Source: Streptomyces flavochromogenes
GTDB lineage: Bacteria > Actinomycetota > Actinomycetes > Streptomycetales > Streptomycetaceae
NCBI RefSeq assembly: GCF_000717595.1
Contig: NZ_JNZO01000022.1
Coordinates: 124,001-188,000 of the forward strand
Direction: 5' to 3'
Length of the DNA stretch: 64,000 nt
The notes under the pieces were generated by a model. The model did no database searches. It had not been told where the DNA came from and saw only the letters and a list, made by a program, of their open reading frames with translations. The translations under genes were made by a program, and so were the position numbers. Position 1 is the stretch's first letter; each line of letters opens with the position of its first letter. This document shows, piece after piece, positions 12,253 through 22,316 of the stretch.

Positions 12253-12630
12253 ATGATCGCTGAACTGCAGTGCCTCGTCGTCGACTGCCCGGACCCCGCC
12301 GAACTCGCCGCGTTCTACCGCTCGCTGCTCGGCGGCGAGGTCGACCGCCCGGACCGCCGCTGGTCCCTCGGTGAGGCCTGGTCCACCCTGCACACCCCCG
12401 GTGGCCTCGTCCTCTGCTTCCAGGGCGTCGCCGACCACCGCCCGCCGACGTGGCCGGACCCCGAGCGCCCCCAGCAGTCCCATCTCGACCTCGCCGTGAA
12501 GGACTTGGACGAGGCCGGGGAGCAGGTCCTGGCCCTGGGTGCGACGCTCCTGGACGCGGGCGGGAGCGGCCGTAGCTGGCGCGTGTACGCGGACCCGGCG
12601 GGCCATCCGTTCTGCCTGGTCCGCCACTGA
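12253..12630 (+). CDS. VOC-family (glyoxalase/bleomycin-resistance-like) protein
   Basis: 125 aa forming one vicinal-oxygen-chelate unit. It starts with beta-alpha-beta IAELQCLVVDCPDPAELAAFYRSLLGGEV, has SHLDLAVKDLDEAGEQVLALGATLL in the middle, and ends in the typical VYADPAGHPFCLV. The potential metal ligands are His in SHLDL and the Glu/His set of the paired subunit. It could be a detoxification lyase, dioxygenase or ligand-binding protein; the sequence does not decide. Confidence 0.85.
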   Translation: MIAELQCLVVDCPDPAELAAFYRSLLGGEVDRPDRRWSLGEAWSTLHTPGGLVLCFQGVADHRPPTWPDPERPQQSHLDLAVKDLDEAGEQVLALGATLLDAGGSGRSWRVYADPAGHPFCLVRH

Positions 12631-12769
12631 GGGCCCCTGACGGCGCCGACGCCGGCTGCTGCGTGCCGTGGCCCGATCCTGTCGACCGTTGGCCTTCGGG
12701 CTGTTTCGGGGGCGCCGGGCGCCTCGGACGATGGAGCTGTCGTCCGAGGTGCGAGGAAGGGAGGGCGTC

Positions 12770-12952
12770 ATGGCCCTGGAGATGCGTGAGCGGTGCGAGC
12801 GGTGTGACGTGGCGGAGCTGGTGGCGGACGGGCCCGCGCGGATCTGCTCGTACGAGTGCAGCTTCTGCGTGCCGTGCGCCGATGCGATGAGCGACGTCTG
12901 CCCCAACTGCGGGGGCGAGCTGGTGGCGCGGCCCCGGCGGGTGGCCGGGTAG
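12770..12952 (+). CDS. DUF1272 small cysteine-rich protein
   Basis: 60 aa. Eight cysteines occur in CxxC-like spacing: CERC, then C in RICSYECSFCVPC, and VCPNCGG near the C-terminus. This resembles a small zinc-ribbon or double treble-clef fold and matches the DUF1272 pattern. GAAGGGAGGG precedes the ATG at a good distance. Function unknown; nucleic acid or protein binding is possible. Confidence 0.75.
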   Translation: MALEMRERCERCDVAELVADGPARICSYECSFCVPCADAMSDVCPNCGGELVARPRRVAG

Positions 12953-13018
12953 CGGCGCGTACCCCTTCGTCGGGCCCGCCTGCCGCCGACGGCGGAGGCG
13001 AGGGATCGGTGTCGCGCC

Positions 13019-13041
13019 AATCAAAGCAAGCATGCTTGATT
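13019..13041. promoter_or_regulatory. Operator-like palindrome upstream of the carboxylase operon (site A)
   Basis: CAAGCATGCTTG (13027-13038) is a perfect 12-bp palindrome flanked by A/T-rich arms. AATCAA (13019-13024) and TTGATT (13036-13041) form an outer inverted repeat. The right half GCTTGATTGTTT recurs upstream of the CoA-ligase operon (22212-22223). The TetR encoded at 24652 is the likeliest binder, by inference. Confidence 0.6.
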
Positions 13042-13100
13042 GTTTTCCGGTTCGCTGTCATGCTCCGGGGCACGCCGCCGTGTCCCGAGGGGAGCGCACC

Positions 13101-13892
13101 GTGTCCGACCCCGCCGTCGTCCTCGATGATCTGCGCGAGGAGAGCGAAGCACTCGACGTCCTTGTCGGCGAGCTGAGCGAGGAGCAGTGGGCCGCCCCCA
13201 CCCCCGCCGCCGGCTGGACCGTCGCCCATCAGATCGCCCACCTCGCCTGGACCGACCGGGCCGCGCTCCTCGCCGCGACCGACCCCGACGGCTTCGCCGC
13301 CGAGACCGCCAAGGCCCTCGCATCCCCCGAGCGCTTCGTCGACGAGGGTGCCGAGGAGGGGGCGAAGCTGCCGCCCGGCGAGTTGCTCGCCCACTGGCGC
13401 GAGGGCCGCGAACTGCTCCAGGAGGCCCTTCGGGCGGTTCCCGCCGGCGCGCGGTTTCCCTGGTACGGGCCGCCGATGAGCGCCCCCGCCATGGCCACCG
13501 CCCGGCTCATGGAGACCTGGGCGCACGGGCAGGACGTCGCCGACGCCCTCGGGGTCGTCCGCACACCGACCGACCGCATCCGGCACGTCGCCTGGATCGG
13601 TCACCGGGCCCGGGACTACGCCTACCTGGTGCGGGGACTGCCCGTTCCCGCCGAGCCCGTCCGGGTGGAACTCGTATCACCGAGCGGGGAGGTGTGGGTC
13701 TACGGGCCCGAAAGCGCCACCCAGACCGTGACCGGGCCGGCGATCGAGTTCTGTCTGCTCGTCACCCAGCGCGTCCACCGTGACGACACCTCCCTCGTCG
13801 CCGTCGGCCCGGACGCCGCGCAGTGGCTCACCATCGCCCAGGCCTTCGCCGGACCGGCCGGTCCCGGCCGGCCCGCCGAAGGGGCCCGGTGA
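13101..13892 (+). CDS. TIGR03084-family DinB/MDMPI-fold protein
   Basis: 263 aa from GTG 13101, which has GAGGGGAG upstream; a longer frame from 13032 starts inside the palindrome and is less likely. The N-terminal helical bundle carries HQIAHLAWTDRAAL, and ARLMETWAHGQDVADAL holds further His residues, the metal-binding pattern of DinB/mycothiol-dependent maleylpyruvate isomerase-like proteins. First gene of a five-gene operon, overlapping the AtuA-like gene by 1 bp. Its job in acyl-CoA catabolism is unknown; a thiol (mycothiol) transfer or isomerase step is conceivable. Confidence 0.8.
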   Translation: MSDPAVVLDDLREESEALDVLVGELSEEQWAAPTPAAGWTVAHQIAHLAWTDRAALLAATDPDGFAAETAKALASPERFVDEGAEEGAKLPPGELLAHWREGRELLQEALRAVPAGARFPWYGPPMSAPAMATARLMETWAHGQDVADALGVVRTPTDRIRHVAWIGHRARDYAYLVRGLPVPAEPVRVELVSPSGEVWVYGPESATQTVTGPAIEFCLLVTQRVHRDDTSLVAVGPDAAQWLTIAQAFAGPAGPGRPAEGAR

Positions 13893-15579
13893 TGGTGCTC
13901 CGCATCGGCAACGCCTCCGGTTTCTACGGCGACCGGTTCGACGCCGTCCGCGAGATGCTCACCGGCGGCGGGCCCGAGGGCGCGATCGACGTCCTCACCG
14001 GTGACTACCTCGCCGAGCTCACCATGCTCATCCTCGGCCGCGACCAGCTCAAGGACCCGGCCTCCGGGTACGCCAAGACCTTCCTGCGCCAGATGGAGGA
14101 GGGCCTCGGCCTCGCCCACGACCGCGGCATCCGGATCGTCACCAACGCCGGCGGCCTCAACCCCGCCGGTCTCGCCGACGCCCTGCGCGCCCTCGCCGCC
14201 AAGCTCGGTCTGCCCACACGTGTCGCGCACGTGGAGGGCGACCGGCTCCCGGCCGTCGGCGGCGCGCTGGCCGCCAACGCCTATCTCGGCGGCGCCGGGA
14301 TCGCCGCCTGCCTCACCGCCGGTGCCGACGTCGTCGTCACCGGCCGGGTCACCGACGCCGCCCTCGTCACCGGGCCCGCGCAGTGGCACTTCGGCTGGGG
14401 GCCCGAGGAGTACGACAAGCTGGCGGGCGCGGTCGTCGCCGGACACGTCCTCGAATGCGGCACCCAGGCCACCGGCGGCAACTACGCCTTCTTCCGCGAA
14501 CACGACCCGGCACTCTTCCGCCGCCCCGGCTTCCCGCTCGCCGAGCTCCACGAGGACGGCAGCGCCGTCATCACCAAGCACCCCGGCACCGGCGGCCTCG
14601 TCGACGTCGGCACGGTCACGGCCCAGCTCCTGTACGAGACGGCAGGCGCCCGCTACGCCGGGCCCGACGTCACCGCCCGCCTCGACAGCGTCCGGCTCAC
14701 CCAGGAGGGCCCCGACCGGGTCCTGATCGACGGAGTACGGGGCGAGGCGCCGCCCCCGACGCTCAAGGTCGGGCTCAGCCGGCTCGGCGGCTTCCGCAAC
14801 GAGGTCGTGTTCGTCCTGACCGGCCTCGACATCGAGGAGAAGGCCGCACTGGTCCGGGGACAGGTCGAGGACGCCCTCGCCGGCGGCCGGCCCCGCGAGG
14901 TCCGCTGGGAGCTCGTCCGCACCGACCGGCCCGACGCCGACACCGAGGAGACCGCCAGCGCGCTCCTGCGGCTCGTCGTCCGCGACCCGGCCCCCGAGGC
15001 CGTGGGCCGTGCCCTCACCGGCGCCGCCATCGAACTCGCCCTCGCCAGCTACCCGGGCTTCCACGTCACCGCGCCGCCCGGCAAGGGCGCCCCGTACGGG
15101 GTCTTCGAGAGCGCGTACGTACCGGCCGCCGACGTTCCCCACACGGCCGTGCTCCCGGACGGGACCCGCGTCCCCGCCCCCGTACCGCAGCGGACACGGG
15201 AGCCGGCGCCCGTCCCCGAGCCGGACCTTCCCGAGCCGCTGCCGCCGGGGCCCACCCGGCGCGTGCCCCTCGGCCGGATCGTCGGCGCCCGCAGCGGCGA
15301 CAAGGGCGGCGACGCCAACGTCGGCGTCTGGGTGCGCACGGAGGAGGAGTGGCGGTGGCTCGCTCACGCCCTCACGGTCGAGCGGGTGCGTGAACTGCTC
15401 CCGGAGACCGTCGACTTGGTGATCACCCGGCACGTCCTCCCGCAGCTCCGCGCGCTCAACTTCACCTTCGCCGGAATCCTCGGCGAGGGCGTCGCCTCCC
15501 AGGCCCGTTTCGACCCCCAGGCCAAGGCCCTCGGCGAGTGGCTCCGCTCCCGCGCAACAGACATCCCGGAGGGACTCCT

Positions 15580-15583
<4 letters not shown>
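13892..15583 (+). CDS. AtuA-like protein (acyclic terpene utilisation AtuA / DUF1446 family)
   Basis: 563 aa. The start ATG overlaps the previous stop. The long N-terminal DUF1446 domain has MVLRIGNASGFYGDRFDA, DVLTGDYLAELTMLIL, TNAGGLNPAGLADAL and ADVVVTGRVTDAALVTGP. The C-terminal ~110 residues (RRVPLGRIVGARSGDKGGDANVGVWV) form a second small domain typical of AtuA fusions. AtuA is essential for citronellol/geraniol degradation in Pseudomonas, but its reaction is not known. Its position with carboxylase subunits and an acyl-CoA dehydrogenase reproduces the atu arrangement. Confidence 0.85.
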
Positions 15584-17178
<1,595 letters not shown>

Positions 17179-17189
17179 GGCCCCTCCAC

Positions 17190-19142
17190 ATGACCGAGCC
17201 CTCGATGATCACCTCCGTCCTCGTCGCGAACCGCGGCGAGATCGCCTGCCGCGTCTTCCGCACCTGCCGTGAGCTGGGCATCTCCACCGTCGCCGTCTAC
17301 TCCGACGCGGACGCCGACGCCCTGCACGTACGGGAGGCGGACACGGCGGTACGGCTGCCGGGAGCCGCGCCCTCGGAGACGTATCTGCGCGGCGACCTGG
17401 TGGTGAAGGCGGCGCTGGCCGCGGGCGCGGACGCCGTCCACCCCGGCTACGGCTTCCTCTCCGAGAACGCCGGCTTCGCCCGGCAGGTGATCGACGCGGG
17501 CCTGGTGTGGATCGGTCCGCCGCCGGAGGCGATCGAGGCGATGGCGTCCAAGACCCGCGCCAAGGAGCTCCTCGGCATCGCATCCCTGTCGGACGTGACC
17601 GAGGCCGACCTGCCCGTCCTGGTGAAGGCGGCGGCGGGAGGCGGCGGCCGCGGCATGCGGATCGTACGAGAACTCGGCCGGCTCCCGGGCGAGTTGGCCG
17701 CGGCCTCGGCCGAGGCGCTCAGCGCCTTCGGTGACGGCGAGGTCTTCGTCGAGCCCTACGTGGAGAACGGGCGGCACGTCGAGGTCCAGCTCCTCTGCGA
17801 CACCCATGGCACCGCCTGGGCGCTCGGCACCCGCGACTGCTCCCTCCAGCGGCGCCACCAGAAGGTCGTCGAGGAGGCGCCGGCGCCCGGTCTGCCCGCC
17901 GGGCTCGAAGCGTCCCTCCTGGACACGGCCGTCCGAGCGGCGAAGGCCGTCGGCTACGTCGGCGCAGGCACGGTCGAGTTCCTGGTGGCGGACGTCCCCC
18001 AAGCTCTCGGCTCCGCTCGACCAGCGGGCACCCCCAGGGCGTACTTCCTGGAGATGAACACCCGCCTCCAGGTCGAACACCCGGTGACGGAGGAGGCGTT
18101 CGGGGTCGATCTCGTCGCCCTCCAGCTCGCCGTCGCCGAGGGCCGTGCCCTGCCGCCGGAGCCCCCGGCCCCGCGCGGTCACGCGATCGAGGCGCGCCTG
18201 TACGCGGAGGACCCGGCGCGCGAGTGGGCCCCGCAGACGGGCGTCCTGCACCTCTTCGAGCTGTCAGGGGAGGGCCGGACCCGCCTCGACACCGGGTACG
18301 TCTCCGGGGACGCCATCGGAGTCCACTACGACCCGATGCTCGCCAAGGTGATCGTCCACGCCCCCACGCGCGCGGAGGCGATCCGCAAGCTGGCCCATGC
18401 TCTGGACCGGGCCCGGATCCACGGCCCGGTCACCAACCGGGACCTCCTGGTCGCCTCCCTCCGGCACCCCGAGTTCGGGGATCCCGGACTGCTGGACACC
18501 GGGTTCTACGACCGGAACCTCGACGCCCTGACGGAGTCCCGGACCGGTGAGGCGTACGCGGCCGTCGCCGCCGCCCTCGCCGGGGCCGCCGCCGGCAGGG
18601 GTCGCTTCGGCGGTGGCTGGCGCAACCTCCGCTCCCAGGACGAGACGCGGACGTACGGCGATCACGAGGTCCGCTACCGGCCGACACGGGACGGCGGGTT
18701 CGAGGTCACGGCTCCCGAGGGCGTACGGGTGGTCTCGGCGGACCCCGACCGTGTCCGGCTCGAAGTCGCCGGTGTCGTGCGGGACTTCGGGGTAGCGGCG
18801 TACGGGGACGGGATCGTGCACGTCGGACCGCATCGGCTCACCGTCCGCCCCCGCTTCACCGACCCGCGCGAGCAGACGGCCCCCGGCTCCCTGCTCGCGC
18901 CCATGCCCGGCACCGTCGTCCGCGTCGCGGACGGCCTCGCCGTCGGCGACCGCGTCACCGCCGGGCAGCCGCTCCTCTGGCTGGAGGCCATGAAGATGGA
19001 GCACCGCGTCATCGCCCCCGCCTCCGGCACGCTCACCGCGCTCCACGCCGCCCCCGGCCGCCAGGTCGAGGTAGGTGCCCTGCTCGCCGTCGTCTCGGAC
19101 GACGCCACGACCGAAGCAGCACAGGAGGACCAGACCGTATGA
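17190..19142 (+). CDS. Acyl-CoA carboxylase alpha subunit (biotin carboxylase + BCCP)
   Basis: 650 aa. Order of domains: biotin carboxylase N-terminal (VLVANRGEIACRVFRT), ATP-grasp (VKAAAGGGGRGMRIV, EVQLLCDTHG, FLEMNTRLQVEHPVTE), biotin carboxylase C-terminal (AIEARLYAEDP), and a C-terminal biotinyl domain with EAMKMEH, biotin on Lys602. It carboxylates biotin using ATP and bicarbonate and partners with the beta subunit encoded 11 bp upstream. Odd feature: about 14-16 extra residues at ~268-283, before YFLEMNTRLQ, encoded by an in-frame Streptomyces interspersed repeat. Confidence 0.93.
   Translation: MTEPSMITSVLVANRGEIACRVFRTCRELGISTVAVYSDADADALHVREADTAVRLPGAAPSETYLRGDLVVKAALAAGADAVHPGYGFLSENAGFARQVIDAGLVWIGPPPEAIEAMASKTRAKELLGIASLSDVTEADLPVLVKAAAGGGGRGMRIVRELGRLPGELAAASAEALSAFGDGEVFVEPYVENGRHVEVQLLCDTHGTAWALGTRDCSLQRRHQKVVEEAPAPGLPAGLEASLLDTAVRAAKAVGYVGAGTVEFLVADVPQALGSARPAGTPRAYFLEMNTRLQVEHPVTEEAFGVDLVALQLAVAEGRALPPEPPAPRGHAIEARLYAEDPAREWAPQTGVLHLFELSGEGRTRLDTGYVSGDAIGVHYDPMLAKVIVHAPTRAEAIRKLAHALDRARIHGPVTNRDLLVASLRHPEFGDPGLLDTGFYDRNLDALTESRTGEAYAAVAAALAGAAAGRGRFGGGWRNLRSQDETRTYGDHEVRYRPTRDGGFEVTAPEGVRVVSADPDRVRLEVAGVVRDFGVAAYGDGIVHVGPHRLTVRPRFTDPREQTAPGSLLAPMPGTVVRVADGLAVGDRVTAGQPLLWLEAMKMEHRVIAPASGTLTALHAAPGRQVEVGALLAVVSDDATTEAAQEDQTV
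17995..18037 (+). repeat. Streptomyces-type interspersed repeat inside the biotin carboxylase gene
   Basis: The segment begins CCCCCAAGCTCTCGGCTCCG and ends GGGCACCCCCA. I recognise it as the kind of short repeat scattered between genes in many Streptomyces chromosomes. Here it lies inside an ORF and keeps the frame, encoding roughly VPQALGSARPAGTP between two conserved strands of the ATP-grasp domain. Recognition is from memory and no copy count was made. Confidence 0.65.
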
Positions 19143-20272
19143 GCACCATGATCGAAAGCGAAGAGCTCACCGCGCTCCGCGCCGCCGTCTCCGCGCTCGG
19201 CCACCGGCACGGCCCCGGCTTCGACCGGGCGGCCCTGTGGGCGGAGGCCGGCAAGCTCGGCTATCTGGGGGTCAACCTGCCCGAGGAGTACGGCGGCGGG
19301 GGCGGCGGCATGGCCGAGCTGTCCATCGTCCTGGAAGAGGCCGGAGCGGCGGGCGCGCCGCTCCTGATGATGGTGGTCTCGCCCGCGATCTGCGGCACGG
19401 TCATCGCCCGCTTCGGCACGGAGGAGCAGAAGCGGGCCTGGCTGCCGGGCCTGGCGGACGGCTCGCGGACGATGGCGTTCGGCATCACGGAGCCCGACGC
19501 CGGCTCGAACTCGCACCGGATCACGACGACCGCGACCCGTACGGAGGAGGGCTGGGTCCTCAACGGGCGGAAGGTGTTCGTGTCGGGTGTCGACATCGCC
19601 GACGCGACCCTGATCGTGGGCCGTACGTCGGACGCCCGCACGGGCAGCCTCAAGCCCTGTCTCTTCATCGTCCCGCGGGACGCCCCCGGCTTCCAGCGCC
19701 GGCACATCGAGATGGAACTCGACGCGAACGAGAAGCAGTTCGAGCTGACGCTCGACGAGGTGCACCTGCCGGCCGAGGCGCTCGTCGGCGACGAGGACGC
19801 GGGTCTGCTCCAGCTCTTCGCGGGGCTCAACCCGGAGCGGATCATGACGGCCGCGTTCGCGATCGGCATGGGCCGGTACGCGCTCGCGCAGGCCGTGAGG
19901 TACGCGAAGGAGCGCCAGGTCTGGAAGGCGCCGATCGGCGCCCACCAGGCCATCGCGCACCCGCTGGCCCAGGCGCACATCGAGCTGGAACTGGCCCGCC
20001 TGATGATGGCGAAGGCCGCGCACCTCTACGACGCGGGTGACGACATGGGTGCGGGCGAGGCCGCCAACATGGCGAAGTACGCGGCGGCGGAGGCCTGTGT
20101 GAGGGCCGTCGACCAGGCGGTCCACACCCTCGGCGGCAACGGCCTGACCAAGGAGTTCGGCCTGGCCCGGCTGGTCACGGCGGCCCGCGTGGCCCGGATC
20201 GCCCCGGTCAGCCGGGAGATGATCCTCAACTACGTGTCGCACCAGACGCTGGGGCTTCCCAAGTCGTACTGA
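19139..20272 (+). CDS. Acyl-CoA dehydrogenase (AtuD/LiuA-like)
   Basis: 377 aa, start ATG overlapping the previous stop (ATGA). Acyl-CoA dehydrogenase domains in order: N-terminal helices (LGYLGVNLPEEYGGGG), middle beta domain with the FAD motif AFGITEPDAGSNSHRITT and NGRKVFVSG, and C-terminal helical domain with YAKERQVWKAPIGAHQAIAH and LGGNGLTKEFGLARL. It oxidises an acyl-CoA to the 2-enoyl-CoA that the carboxylase would use, FAD-dependent. Last gene of the operon. A citronellyl- or branched-chain acyl-CoA substrate is inferred from the neighbours. Confidence 0.9.
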   Translation: MSTMIESEELTALRAAVSALGHRHGPGFDRAALWAEAGKLGYLGVNLPEEYGGGGGGMAELSIVLEEAGAAGAPLLMMVVSPAICGTVIARFGTEEQKRAWLPGLADGSRTMAFGITEPDAGSNSHRITTTATRTEEGWVLNGRKVFVSGVDIADATLIVGRTSDARTGSLKPCLFIVPRDAPGFQRRHIEMELDANEKQFELTLDEVHLPAEALVGDEDAGLLQLFAGLNPERIMTAAFAIGMGRYALAQAVRYAKERQVWKAPIGAHQAIAHPLAQAHIELELARLMMAKAAHLYDAGDDMGAGEAANMAKYAAAEACVRAVDQAVHTLGGNGLTKEFGLARLVTAARVARIAPVSREMILNYVSHQTLGLPKSY

Positions 20273-20297
20273 TCGGGCAGAACGGCGACCCGCCGGC

Positions 20298-21104
20298 TCA
20301 GTCCTCGTGGTCGCTGGTCGGGTGGCTGCCGTCCGTCCGGCCGACCTCGTCGATCCACCGGCGGACCGCCTCGCCGAAGTCCACCCGGCCGGCCTCGTGG
20401 TGGGCGGCCACGAAGCGGCGGGCCGGAGGCTTGTCCTTCCAGTAGCGCTCGCCGAGAGCCGCCGCGCGGAGGAAGATCTCGCAGCCGACCGCGTTGGTGT
20501 GGAAGTGCAGTTCCAGCTCCTCCGGGCGGTCCTGCCCGGAGGACCGCTCGTCGACGAGCAGGAGCCCTTGCGCCCGGTACACGTGGTACTCGGTGCGGGG
20601 GATGTTGCCGGTGTGGACGCGCGAGCTCCGGAGGGCGTACCCCTCGGCGGCGAAGGCGTCGAGGACGGCCTCGTGCAGCGGCAGCGCGGTGATGTGCACG
20701 AGGTCGTCGTCCGTCTGCGCCTTGACGCCCTCGGCCTCGACCTCGGTGTGGATGCCCAGGTGGACCCCGAGCTTCTGCCCCTTCACCTCGGTCAGCGGGG
20801 TCTCCCACTTGAGCCGGTGGCGGATGGGGACGCGCCTCTCCTCGCCCTTCTCCAGGGTGAAGTAGCCGCTCATGCTGGGGTAGTCGAAGGTGTCGCCGCT
20901 GTATCCGTCACCGTCGCCCTTGTGGGCCACCGGCGCGTCGGTGACGAGCTTCAGATAGATCGACTTCACCTCGACGCGGCGCTCGGGGGCGCGCAGCACC
21001 ACTTCCCCGCTCAGGATGCCGCCCGGCAGGGCCGGACCGGACTGGACGACGGTGTCGACTTCGAGCGGTATGCCGCCCATGCCCAGAAGGCGCTTGAAGA
21101 CCAT
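20298..21104 (-). CDS. Spo0M-family sporulation control protein
   Basis: 268 aa. An arrestin-like beta-sandwich is suggested by MVFKRLLGMGGIPLEVDTVVQSG, followed by strands in GGILSGEVVLRAPERRVEVKSIYLKLV. A C-terminal part (YHVYRAQGLLLVDE, then HFHTNAVGCEIFLR) is usual for actinobacterial Spo0M proteins. Spo0M affects sporulation in Bacillus; in Streptomyces its partners are not established. Convergent with the acyl-CoA dehydrogenase gene, divergent from the excalibur-domain gene. Confidence 0.85.
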   Translation of the reverse strand: MVFKRLLGMGGIPLEVDTVVQSGPALPGGILSGEVVLRAPERRVEVKSIYLKLVTDAPVAHKGDGDGYSGDTFDYPSMSGYFTLEKGEERRVPIRHRLKWETPLTEVKGQKLGVHLGIHTEVEAEGVKAQTDDDLVHITALPLHEAVLDAFAAEGYALRSSRVHTGNIPRTEYHVYRAQGLLLVDERSSGQDRPEELELHFHTNAVGCEIFLRAAALGERYWKDKPPARRFVAAHHEAGRVDFGEAVRRWIDEVGRTDGSHPTSDHED

Positions 21105-21290
21105 ACGCGCAGGCTAACCGGCTGATGACCTTGTCGGGAGCGGAAGTTCGGGATCCGCCGGAGGCGCGGTCCCGGCCCGGGGTGCCGATTCCGATCGCGT
21201 CTCGCATTCCGTACGAAGGGCTACCGGTTGTGAACATCCTGTGTACGATCCGTGCACCTCGCACACGCTCACAGCACCCGGGAGACGCAC

Positions 21291-22103
21291 GTGTACCCGC
21301 CTCCGCCGCCGTTCCAGCCCGTTCCCGCCCCGCTGCCCGCCCGGCGCTGGTGGCAGCACCCCGCCCTGATCATCTGCCTCCTCTTCTTCCTCCCCCCGGC
21401 GGGCATAGCCCTGACCTGGACGAGCCGCTGGAGCCGGAACAAGAAGATCGTCGCGACCGCCCTCGGCGGTCTGTGGTTCCTGGCGTTCGTCTTCAGCGAC
21501 CCGCCGGAGGAGGAGAAGGGCGACGCGAAGCCCTCGGCGACGGCCACCGCGACCCCCGCCAGCGCACCCGCCCCGACGCCCACTCCGACGCCCACTCCGT
21601 CGAAGACGGAGGAGACCCCGGTGATGCCCTCGCTCGTCGGCGGGACGTACGCGGACTCCGAGCGACTCCTCACCGACAACCTGGGCCGGTCCTACGCCGC
21701 CTACAAGGACGTCGAGCTGCCCGCCGACCACGCCGCCTGGACCGTGTGCTTCCAGCGCCCGGCCGCCGGTGCGCCGGTCTCGTCGGCGGTGCCGGTGGTG
21801 TACCTGACGGCGCCGGGCGTCCCGTGCCCGAAGTCGCCCGACGAGGTGCTGCACAAGCCCACCCCGACGCCCAAGCCCAAGCCGGCCGCCCCGAAGCCGA
21901 CGCGAACCCAGGTGCCCGTGCCCACCCAGGAGCCGACGCCCACGGAGGACGCCGGTGACGACTCGTCCTCCGGCGGCGGCAGCGTCTCCTACGCCAACTG
22001 CACGGCCGTCCGCGCCGCAGGCGCCGCCCCGATCCGTCGCGGCGACCCGGGCTACGGCAGCCACCTCGACCGCGACGGCGACGGCGTGGCCTGCGAGCGC
22101 TGA
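21291..22103 (+). CDS. Membrane protein with PASTA-like and excalibur calcium-binding domains
   Basis: 270 aa from GTG 21291, with GGGAG 6 nt upstream. A Pro-rich N-terminus precedes two hydrophobic segments (ALIICLLFFLPPAGIAL and VATALGGLWFLAFVF), then an Ala/Thr/Pro linker at ~78-105. Next come a PASTA-like unit (MPSLVGGTYADSERLL...VVYLTAPGVPCP), a Lys/Pro linker, and a C-terminal excalibur domain (YANCTAVRAAG...HLDRDGDGVACE), a predicted Ca2+-binding loop. Probably a cell-envelope protein facing outward. Function unknown. Confidence 0.82.
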   Translation: MYPPPPPFQPVPAPLPARRWWQHPALIICLLFFLPPAGIALTWTSRWSRNKKIVATALGGLWFLAFVFSDPPEEEKGDAKPSATATATPASAPAPTPTPTPTPSKTEETPVMPSLVGGTYADSERLLTDNLGRSYAAYKDVELPADHAAWTVCFQRPAAGAPVSSAVPVVYLTAPGVPCPKSPDEVLHKPTPTPKPKPAAPKPTRTQVPVPTQEPTPTEDAGDDSSSGGGSVSYANCTAVRAAGAAPIRRGDPGYGSHLDRDGDGVACER

Positions 22104-22122
22104 CACCCGGACCGTCGCTGAA

Positions 22123-22152
22123 CGGCCCGTCCCCGCTCACGGGCGCGGGCCG
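22123..22152 (+). terminator. Hairpin after the excalibur-domain gene
   Basis: The 7-bp stem CGGCCCG/CGGGCCG (22123-22129 and 22146-22152) begins 20 bp past the stop. It separates this gene from the CoA-ligase operon promoter region. Confidence 0.45.
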
Positions 22153-22201
22153 TCGCGTCGAGGGGCGGGTCGTGCGTCCGCGGTGCTCCCTTCCAAGAAT
22201 C

Positions 22202-22223
22202 ATGCATGCGTGCTTGATTGTTT
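22202..22223. promoter_or_regulatory. Operator-like site upstream of the CoA-ligase operon (site B)
   Basis: GCGTGCTTGATTGTTT (22208-22223) matches 13030-13045 of site A at 15 of 16 bases. The left half (ATGCAT) is less symmetric than in site A. It lies about 95 bp before the ligase start codon. Shared control of both acyl-CoA operons, probably by the TetR in this operon, is inferred. Confidence 0.55.
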
Positions 22224-22316
22224 CCCCGGAGTGCTGACAGGGTCTCCCCAAGCCGTACCCACACGCGCGATCCTGGCGACCACCTTCCACCTCTCCCACT
22301 TCTCCAGGGGGCTTGC

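Noticed and set aside
13019..13041. Resemblance of site A to the KstR2 cholesterol-regulon operator
   Set aside because: KstR2 sites have CAAG and CTTG 2 bp apart; here the gap is 4 bp, and no cholesterol ring-degradation genes are present.
13032..13100. Upstream ATG start (MLDCFPVRCH...) for the TIGR03084 gene
   Set aside because: It begins inside the operator palindrome and adds non-conserved residues; GTG 13101 has a GAGGGGAG ribosome-binding site.
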